From contig JALLAP010000635.1 of NCBI GenBank assembly GCA_036939355.1, positions 1-14,869 of the forward strand: DNA of 14,869 nt, in the 5' to 3' direction. The position numbers and the translations under genes are program-made. A model generated the notes under the pieces. It was given only the letters and a program-made list of their open reading frames with translations, was not told where the DNA came from and made no database searches. Shown here piece by piece: positions 7,112 to 13,584 of the stretch (its first letter is position 1; every line of letters starts with the position of its first letter). This DNA comes from Thalassiosira profunda. Lineage: Eukaryota > Bacillariophyta > Thalassiosirophyceae > Thalassiosirales > Thalassiosiraceae.

Positions 7112-8473
7112 TTAATCTCGGCTCATTGCAGAACTAATTTCTTCTTCTTCGTCTTCTTCTTGGGCGGCGCGGATCTGCCTCAGCATCCCCTCGATCGTCT
7201 CGATACATCCCACGCTCTCGTTCGGCGTCCACTGCGGAAACGACGTCCTCCCCGCTTCGATCAGCCGTCGCACCGCCTCCGCCTCGTAGACGAATCCCAT
7301 CGAATTGGGCAGTCGGATGCCTCCGGACGCCTCGATCTCTGGAGTAGACTCCGGCAACGGAAACTCGACGGCGGAGCTTCCGCTCTCCTCATCGGGAACG
7401 TCGTCACCGTGCGTCGAGCTCGTGGCCCCGTGGCCCCTCGTTCCCGCCGCCTTTCGCACGACGGTCGCCGACGTGGGGCAGTGCGCGGGCGATTCGATCG
7501 TGATCCTCCCTCGCTTGGCCGAATACGTCGTCCTCTCGCAGCTCTCCGCAAGGTAGCCGCACACTCCCGACGCAATGGACCGGTGCTCCGGCGGGCTGCC
7601 GCTCCCCGTTCCTCCCCCGGCAGATTTGTTCGTAAAAGTGAGGGTCATCCCAAGGGCTAGATCACCCGCCTCGTCGTCCTCCGGAAGTATCCCATTTGCT
7701 GCAATTCGATCCGGCATCGTGTTGAAGGGCAGCAGCGCCGCGCCCACCACGTAGGGCATGACGCACCACGCCGATCCTCCTCCCAATTCTTTGGAGTACA
7801 ACGAATCGGTCGGGTAGGGACCAACGTCGTCCCCGTCGATCGAGAAGTCGGCATTCACAACTCGCACTCGGCCGATTGGTACCACATCACCGTCGGAATT
7901 GCCGTCGTCCTCTCCCAATCGTTGCCGCGCCCACTCCACCGCCGGGAAGAATCTCGTCCACATCCCCTCGCCCACAAAGAGGTTCAATTCTTTCGACAGA
8001 TCGTACAGAAAGCGCGCGTCGCTCGCCTTCATCGTCATGGGCTTCTCGACGAGGACGTGCTTTCCATTTCGGAGCGCCAATTCGGCGTGCTCCCGGTGGT
8101 AGGGGTGGAGCGACGCCACGTAGATTATGTCGACCGTGGCGTCGTTGCAAAGCTCCTCGTAGCTCCCGTGGGCGTGCGGTATCTTGTGAAGATCTGCAAA
8201 CTCCTCCGCCCTTCTGACGGAGCGGCTCCCCACCGCGGTTATCTCGTGGGGCAAACCATTGGAGCGCAAAAATTTCAACGCTTGGGCAAAATCGTGGGCG
8301 ACTTTCGAGCAGCCGAGGATACCCCATCGAAGTGGTCGTTTGTTCACATCTGATGCACCTTGAAGGGACGGCGGAGACGTGAGGCCGAGGCGGATGTCGA
8401 GCGGGATCGCCGAGGGGTGGTAGCCGAGGGCGGGGTCGTAGGCGTCGACGGTGGTGGCGGAGGAGTCCGGCAT
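7112..8473 (-). CDS. Gfo/Idh/MocA oxidoreductase, dihydrodiol dehydrogenase-like (453 aa)
   Basis: Likely an NAD(P)-dependent oxidoreductase acting on a sugar or trans-dihydrodiol substrate. The start is ATG 8473 (MPDSSATTVD); the frame continues upstream without another ATG. The Rossmann motif WGILGCSKVAHDFA begins at ~50, GSRS at ~82-85, and the family signature NGKHVLVEKPMTM has its lysine at ~144. WTRFFP (~172-177) is typical of the dimeric dihydrodiol dehydrogenase branch. The substrate-side motif, usually GGG.LLDIGVY, reads GGGSAWCVMPY here: Tyr is kept but the Asp position is Cys. Two insertions are notable: GEDDGNSDGD (~187-196) and a long Gly/Ser/Asp-rich stretch around 285-370. The tail is acidic (EEDEEEE). 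No targeting peptide is apparent, so cytosolic is likely. It is intronless and divergent from the secreted-protein gene at 8900. The substrate is undetermined. Confidence 0.85.
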   Translation of the reverse strand: MPDSSATTVDAYDPALGYHPSAIPLDIRLGLTSPPSLQGASDVNKRPLRWGILGCSKVAHDFAQALKFLRSNGLPHEITAVGSRSVRRAEEFADLHKIPHAHGSYEELCNDATVDIIYVASLHPYHREHAELALRNGKHVLVEKPMTMKASDARFLYDLSKELNLFVGEGMWTRFFPAVEWARQRLGEDDGNSDGDVVPIGRVRVVNADFSIDGDDVGPYPTDSLYSKELGGGSAWCVMPYVVGAALLPFNTMPDRIAANGILPEDDEAGDLALGMTLTFTNKSAGGGTGSGSPPEHRSIASGVCGYLAESCERTTYSAKRGRITIESPAHCPTSATVVRKAAGTRGHGATSSTHGDDVPDEESGSSAVEFPLPESTPEIEASGGIRLPNSMGFVYEAEAVRRLIEAGRTSFPQWTPNESVGCIETIEGMLRQIRAAQEEDEEEEISSAMSRD

Positions 8474-8899
8474 GTTGATGTTGATGTGTGAGTTTGCGAC
8501 AGGAGGACGGAATGAAGGAAGGAGGGCAGCGCTTCTGTGCGGCACTCGCGTCGCACTGCAAAACTGCTCAGCAGGAAACGAGCGAACCAAGTCGGGAAGG
8601 GCCGCTCTCCTTTGCAGCGAAAGCCAACACCGATGCGAGCGTTTGGGGAGAGGGAGGCGCAGGCGCCGTCAATGAGCGGCACTCGGAGATGAAACCGGAT
8701 GCGCTCGGGGCAGGCTTCTCAGAGCCTTTGACAACCTCTTCGCTAGATGCACGCATGATGCACAGGCGAGATGCAAGTGAACGGAACAAGCTCAGGGCGC
8801 AGAGAGGCCGGCTTTGCAGGCTCTCGACGGCAATGGATGGATGGAGGAGCGCCATAAATCCAGCCTCGCCGCAATACTCATACCTAGACTCGCCCAACG
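8474..8899. promoter_or_regulatory. Divergent promoter region
   Basis: This 426-bp gap separates the ATGs of two divergent genes. A TATA-like CCATAAATCC at 8852-8861 lies about 40 bp before the ATG at 8900, and pyrimidine/CA-type initiator sequence (CAATACTCATAC) lies between. The dehydrogenase side has a CA-rich leader just before its ATG. Function is inferred from position. Confidence 0.35.
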
Positions 8900-9598
8900 A
8901 TGAGAGCAACAGGGACGCGCCTCCTCCTTCTCGCCGTTCTCCTCGTCGAGAGCACATCACGTGCACAAGATGTGCGTGCTGAAGCACCGACCGCAGAGAC
9001 GCCCTCCGACGAACCGAGCGATGGCAGCGTCGCCCGCAAGATCGCCCGGACCTTCCGCTTCCTCCGCCACAACGCCCAGCGCCCCTCGGGACGTCCGCCC
9101 GTCGCCGCCGTCGGTCGGCGCCGAATGTACTTTCCGGACTGGGCCAACACCAACGGGTGCAAGCTCGACGAGGGCGACGCCCCCTTGTGGATGACCATGA
9201 GTGGATCCGTCTGGATGCGGGATACGCTGGCAGAATGCTGCGAAGATTATTTTGGGTGGAACTATCGCGTGTGCTCTTCGTTTTACGGGAACGGGCCGCC
9301 CATTGCGCAGAGCGCCGAGGATGGCGGGCCAAGCAGGCGGCCGCCGCAGCATACGGGGAAGGCTGTGCCCCCGCGGCGGCTGCGCGGAGCAGAGGAGGAG
9401 GTGCCACAGCATACCTCCCAGGGCGTTCCTTCGAGGCATTCGTCGAGACCGAGGGGCAAGGGTGGCCGGCAACGCCTCCGGGGAGCCGATAAGTCGAGAA
9501 GCAATCAGCAAGAAGAGCCGAGAATTGGCATTGAGGAGCACAGAGGAGAGGTGTACGTCTACGAGCGAAAAACGTCCGAGGCCCAACCGCCCATCTGA
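8900..9598 (+). CDS. Secreted protein with a stramenopile-type PDW/ECC cysteine domain (232 aa)
   Basis: The N-terminus is a signal peptide: MRATGTR, hydrophobic LLLLAVLLV (8-16), with a likely cut after SRA (~22). An acidic, then basic linker follows. The recognisable part is Y77-N131: YFPDW, NGC (Cys87), GDAP, WM, ECC (Cys113/114), YFGWNY and VC (Cys125). This four-cysteine pattern resembles a domain abundant in diatom and related genomes, often in secreted or surface proteins of unknown function; I recall that association rather than having searched it. The C-terminal ~100 residues are low-complexity, rich in R, P, Q, G and E. They contain an imperfect internal repeat (PQHTGKAVPPRRLRGAEEE and PQHTSQGVPSR...QRLRGADK). 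A wall or extracellular-matrix role is plausible. The gene converges on the acetyltransferase gene with 127 bp between stops. Confidence 0.75.
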   Translation: MRATGTRLLLLAVLLVESTSRAQDVRAEAPTAETPSDEPSDGSVARKIARTFRFLRHNAQRPSGRPPVAAVGRRRMYFPDWANTNGCKLDEGDAPLWMTMSGSVWMRDTLAECCEDYFGWNYRVCSSFYGNGPPIAQSAEDGGPSRRPPQHTGKAVPPRRLRGAEEEVPQHTSQGVPSRHSSRPRGKGGRQRLRGADKSRSNQQEEPRIGIEEHRGEVYVYERKTSEAQPPI

Positions 9599-9725
9599 CA
9601 TGCGATAAAGCTTTGCTAATGCTGGTGGTTGTAAATGTGGAATTGCATTTGTACGTCTGTTGCATACATCCAAAAGCAAACGTTGGCGAGTGCCCGCCAA
9701 GGGCCCTCGTCGACACGATGTGCAT

Positions 9726-10770
9726 TCATTTACCCCCCTCGTATTGCAGCTGTGCAACGGCGGCATCCAACCACGAGTCGTTGGACGCGTCGGCCGCATA
9801 CCGAAGGACGGCATCGCCCTCGTCGTTGACCTGCAGCGCGAATCCGCAGCATTGCAGCAGCGTCATGGCGGGTTCCCCTCCGACCGCGAAGACCCGGCGA
9901 TGCACCTGCGGATTCGCCATGCGGATGGTGCGGCGACGTCCGTCCTCTGAATCGTCGTCGCGGGCGTTTTGCATCGAACTGACCACCACACGATGTGCAC
10001 ACATCCTCTTTCTTTGAATCCTTATCCCACCATACAGACATTGCCNGCACTAGAGTTGCCAGGGTACTAAGACACAAGGGCAAACCGGGCTGAGATGTTC
10101 CCAACAGTTGCAGCTCCCCGAGAGCGGCTGCAAAGGATTCCGGTGGCACTGCCGTCGCCATCGTTGATTGCATTTCTGATTCTTCTGAGGAAGCATTGTT
10201 GTTGCGCTGTTGCAGTGGCGGCCGGACCAAGCCCTCCTCCAAAGTTTTGCTGTCCTTGTGGACCAGCAGGTGCGTGTCGGGGAAGACGTTCAATCGATCG
10301 TTGATCTCCGTCGATTGGCAGAGAACGAACCCCCACTTCTCCAACCAATATACCGCTGAATCCTCAATCGATAGCACGAATTTGGCGGTGTTTTTCTGGG
10401 AGGACGCCAGGTCCAGGACCCTCCGGATCAGTTTCCCGGCAATCCCCTTATCCCTGTGGTCGGGGGCCGAGTAGACGTAGTCAATCAGGAAAATGCCGGT
10501 GGGGGCGGCCTCCTGGGTGGCGGCTCGCAGCGCGCAGACCAAGGCGCCCTCCTCGTTGGCCACGCCCGCGTAGTACAGTCCCAATCCCAATCTCCCCCAC
10601 TTTTGACTGTCGGCCGTGGGATCGACATAATTGAACGAGTCGTCCTGGACGGGGTTGGCGAGAAACTGGCACACGGCGACAATCAGCGACAGCGACGAGC
10701 CGTGGCGCACAGTGAGGCCGTCCCCGAGCGCGAAGGACGCCTCTTCCCCGGCGGACGGGAGAGCATTCAT
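9726..10770 (-). CDS. GNAT acetyltransferase with C-terminal PUB-like domain (broken at an assembly N)
   Basis: Starts at ATG 10770 (MNALPSAGEE). Residues ~20-170 form a GNAT fold: acetyl-CoA loop RDKGIA at 106-111 after a beta-strand FLIDYVYS, and a motif B-like SAVYWLEKWGF (138-148). A Q/N/S/E-rich linker follows. From about 9997 down, in a different frame, the sequence reads MQNARDDDSEDGRRRTIRMA, then NPQVHRRVF, AMTLLQCCGF and LDAAVAQL, ending at TGA 9726-9728. This matches the PUB/PUG pattern (R-S/T-IR..N..F..R......A...L...GF). PUB domains bind the C-terminal tail of Cdc48/p97. The switch of frame between 10045 and ~9997 may be an intron (for example donor TG|GTGGGA and acceptor GGTCAG|TTCG, 52 bp) or an effect of the undetermined base at 10045. 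The substrate is unknown. Confidence 0.65.
10045..10045. other. Undetermined base (assembly join) inside the acetyltransferase gene
   Basis: A single N lies close to the frame switch. Unlike the N at 14083, no long duplicated flank is visible, so sequence may be missing here. Confidence 0.7.
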
Positions 10771-11137
10771 GCCGGCCTACAAAATGTGAACGAACGACGC
10801 CCGCAGCCGACAGGAATATTGTACAGGCGGCGGCGACCTCTTGGACCCCGGCCGGGGCTGGTGACAGGCAGAGGGCAGAGGGCAGGAGGAAGAGGAGTGG
10901 GCGCCGCCAGGCGGGGGCGGGGCGGCGGGGCGCGGCCCGCCTGAGCGGCCCGGAAACGGGAAGAGGAGTAAGGCTAGTACTTAAAGAAAAACAAAATGAA
11001 GGCGACTTCGCGTGGGGAAGCCCCCGTTTCATTTTATTTTATCTAGCTGCCACCACGTTAATAAAAGGGGGCTACCCCGAGGCTGGTTCTTAGCCACGCT
11101 GGATCCGAACGCTGCCGTTTCTTCAGCCGTTTCGCGG
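10771..11137. other. No gene recognised; GC-rich stretch and nested inverted repeat
   Basis: The region upstream of the acetyltransferase is very GC rich around 10830-10960. At 10989-11039 arms AAACAAAATGAA and TTCATTTTATTT (11 of 12 pair) enclose a smaller GGGG-AAG-CCCC stem. Function unknown; it could be a foldback repeat or an RNA structure. Confidence 0.4.
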
Positions 11138-11525
11138 ATGGAGAGCAGCAACACAAACTCGACAAGCACTTGTGTCGACTTCAGTCCCGGCTTCGCCGAA
11201 ATGCTTTACCCGACTGACCGCAGCGCTCGGCCCCATCGAAGCACAAGATACAATCGCATAATCCGCACGGGTGGCCTCAAGTACGCCTACCGCTACATGA
11301 TGACGCAGGGCGTCATCTTATCGTCGCGGTGAAGGCCCCGGTGAAAAAGGTAGTTGAGCAGCGGAACAAGGGGCGCCCCCTTGGCGATCCTGAGAGGATC
11401 AAGTCCTACCATTCGGCTCAGATAGAAGATTTTTCAGACGGTTTGGTGTCAGTCGGACTCGAGGTGTCCTCGTTCGATACGTTCGACCGAGTACCTAGCT
11501 TTACGTAGCTTTTACCTACAGTAAG
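11138..11525 (+). other. Possible fragmentary coding sequence, unresolved
   Basis: A 64-codon ATG frame (11138-11332, starts MESSNTNSTS) overlaps a second frame that is open without ATG from about 11216 to 11509 (includes VKAPVKKVVEQRNKGRPLGD and GLVSVGLEVSSFDTF). A good donor-like ACA|GTAAGT lies near 11520. These may be upstream exons of the coiled-coil gene that follows, but I cannot find a unique splice path. No family is recognised. Confidence 0.25.
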
Positions 11526-11645
11526 TAGGATAGGTGGTACCGACTCGAATGGTACCATTTCCTGATCGAGGAGCTCAAGGACTACGCCGTCGACGAAGTC
11601 TCCAACGCGCTGCGGAGCCAGGCCTTCCAGGATCAGTTCGCGATC

Positions 11646-12987
11646 ATGGTCGGGCGCATCAGGGAGGACCCGGCCTTCCAGGAGATCCAAGCCCGGCGCC
11701 TCCGGGCCGAGGCTGCAGTCGCGGCCGCGGCCCTCCCGGAGGCTGCAGTCGCGGCCGCGGCCCTTCCTCCCATCGAGTCCTCCCAGATCGCGGGCACGGC
11801 GGGCAATGGCCTCTCCGAGACCTCCGCCGAGTCCGTCCAGCCCGACGCGGGCCTCTCGGTCTCCTCCGCCCTCGCCACCCCCAAGCGTTCGACCACGAGC
11901 CTTGGAGTCGGGGACATCCCGCTGACGCCCGGTGGAGCGAGCCTTGGAGCCGGGGGCATCAAGTTGTTCGATATCAGCTCTGGCATCAAGACCCCATTGC
12001 CTACGACCCCGAGCGTCTCGGGCTACCTCCGTTCCGCCACCAGCAACCTCTTCATCGGTGGAGGTCCGGCCGACACCCCCTCCGTGCTAACGGGGATCAC
12101 GGACCTTTCGGAGGTGACCAAACCTTTCCTGATGGACGGGTTCCTCGACCTCGACGAAATGCACGACAAGGCAAAGAGTACGTGTATGGATTCGTATGTG
12201 TGGGGATGTGCATCGCCCCCTCTGACCTTTCGCTTCTTTCAGTTCCCGACGTGCTCAAGCAGTTCTCGACCGATCCCCACTTTGCCTCTATGCAACTCGA
12301 GTTCATCGTTGATGGACAGCATGGTTCGGCGTCTGCGCTGTTGAACGCCACCACCGGGTTCAATCTCTTCAATCACTCGATGATGACGGGAGTCATCAAG
12401 AGCGAGAGGGAGAAACACGAAGCGGCGATCGTCCGGGCGAACGAGATGAAGGACGCGGCGCAGGACGACTTCGACGCTGCCGAGAAACAGTTCGCCGACA
12501 TCAAGGTGCAGGCGGACGTTGCCGAGAAGCGCGACATCTCTGAGAAGACCACTCGGGTCTCTCGGCTCGCAAAGGAAGAGCAGCAGGAGTTGGCCAGGGT
12601 CACGACGGAGGTCAAGGCCAAGTACCAGACGGCGAGGAAGGAGCTCAGAGCCGAGTTCGACGAGCGCGACAACTCCAGAAAGGTGGAGCTGGCAAACGGC
12701 GATCGCCAGCAGAAGATCCTCCTGAAGCTCCTGCGCAACGCGATCACGGAGGTCACCAAGAGGAAGGAGATCAAGACGAGACTGTCGAGCTGGCGCAGCA
12801 GCACCTGGACTTGATGACAGCGGGCGCGGCCTTGGTAGCAGAGATCCCCCGGCGCCCCTCTGGGGATCCCAAATTGCAAGCCGATTTCGATACCTACATC
12901 GCCCAGGTCAATGCGTACAACGTCAAGGTCGACAAGATCAATCGTGGGACGCTCCACGCCGAGGCGGCTGGCGGTGGCTCCGCCTGA
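11646..12987 (+). CDS. Coiled-coil protein of unknown family, two exons, with an apparent frame break
   Basis: Exon 1 runs from ATG 11646 (MVGRIREDPAF) to 12177. The same frame is open upstream to about 11529 (FLIEELKDYAVDEVSNALRS), so the true start may lie farther left. The intron 12178-12242 (GTACGT...TTTCAG, phase 1) leads to exon 2, IPDVLKQFSTDPHFASMQLE. Exon 1 is Ala/Ser/Thr/Pro rich with a duplicated decapeptide (EAAVAAAALP twice). Exon 2 holds a ~150-residue coiled coil (KSEREKHEAAIVRANEMKDA onward, ELARVTTEVKAKYQTARKEL). In the original frame it stops at 12814, but a neighbouring frame continues in the same style from about 12775 (DETVELAQQHLDLMTAGAAL) to TGA 12985-12987. One base appears missing somewhere between ~12750 and 12812, by sequencing error or true mutation. 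No domain is recognised; a structural or scaffold role is a guess. Confidence 0.6.
11709..11768 (+). repeat. Two tandem 30-bp units encoding EAAVAAAALP twice
   Basis: GAGGCTGCAGTCGCGGCCGC begins each unit (11709 and 11739). The units differ only at their last few bases and preserve frame. Confidence 0.85.
12178..12242 (+). other. Intron of the coiled-coil gene (65 bp)
   Basis: Donor AAAGA|GTACGT, pyrimidine-rich end CGCTTCTTTCAG|TTCCC. Splicing joins phase 1 (A+TT) and removes the frame conflict between the two exons. Confidence 0.75.
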
Positions 12988-13185
12988 AGAGGTCGAGGGA
13001 ACCACTTCCTCGCACCGTTCAAGACCACTGCTTTGCTGCTGTGGCCCGACGTCCTGCTACGGGTGCAGAACGTCGTTGCATCGTATTATTGCCATCTGTT
13101 GCGGATCAGTGTGATGTGTAGAGATTAGCTCTAGTATCCGCACCAAGGCGTAATGCTATAGATGCATGATATATGTGACTCACAA
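12988..13185. other. Short spacer, no gene seen
   Basis: This lies between the coiled-coil gene on the plus strand and the HSP90 fragment on the minus strand. AT content is higher around 13080-13180. Confidence 0.4.
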
Positions 13186-13498
13186 TCAGACATTCTCGTA
13201 GCTCTCCTCCGCCGACTCCTCCTTCGCGACGTTCGCCGGCTCCACCTCCGCATCGTGAACGTCCCCTTCGCCTTGCTTCTCGTACCCGCTCGTTAACGCC
13301 GCCACGTCGTAAATCAGCACGGCAAGTTCTTGGCCTCGTCGCTCTCCTCGCCCATGCACCTTCACCAAGGTGAACCCCGGCCAGGTTGAAGCTGCCCATC
13401 ATGCCCGCGTCGGACCCGCCGGAGGGCACATTCTGCGCCTTCATATAGTACCGCTGCATCGTGGGGCTCATCCCGTACGCGCTCTGGACCAGGGCCGT
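13186..13498 (-). pseudogene. Degraded HSP90 C-terminal fragment
   Basis: On the minus strand from 13498 the translation TALVQSAYGMSPTMQRYYMK and then AQNVP...GMMGSFNLAG resembles the start of the HSP90 C-terminal dimerisation domain (family pattern: xALVxSxYGxSxxMxRxMKAQ). A second block in another frame (ELAVLIYDVAALTSGYE) matches the later helix (D-L-A-x-L-x-Y-D/E-x-A-x-L-T/S-S-G). The usual INPxHP segment between them is missing, and so is the last helix after SGYE. An acidic tail follows and ends ENV at TGA 13186-13188. There is an extra Tyr in QRYYMK. The N-terminal and middle HSP90 domains are absent; an unrelated gene lies just upstream. I read it as a truncated, frame-broken pseudogene. 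Confidence 0.65.
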
Positions 13499-13584
13499 TC
13501 ACTGGGTTCCTCGGAAATACACAACAGGATACATTTCGTGAGTGCCTGCGCCAAATTGACAGACGCTCCTTGGCCTGGCGCCGG

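Noticed and set aside
8474..8590. A 39-residue N-terminal extension of the dehydrogenase resembling an organelle targeting peptide
   Set aside because: The extension would begin at TTG with no ATG; the first ATG is at 8473, preceded by a typical CA-rich leader.
8568..9725. A 385-codon minus-strand frame across the secreted-protein gene
   Set aside because: It is antisense to the signal-peptide/cysteine-domain gene, is arginine/serine biased and has no recognisable domain.
11534..12229. First part of a long plus-strand frame over exon 1 of the coiled-coil gene
   Set aside because: Its translation is Gly/Arg/Pro-rich shadow sequence; the alternative frame plus the 65-bp intron gives a coherent protein, and only the end of the long frame (exon 2) is real.
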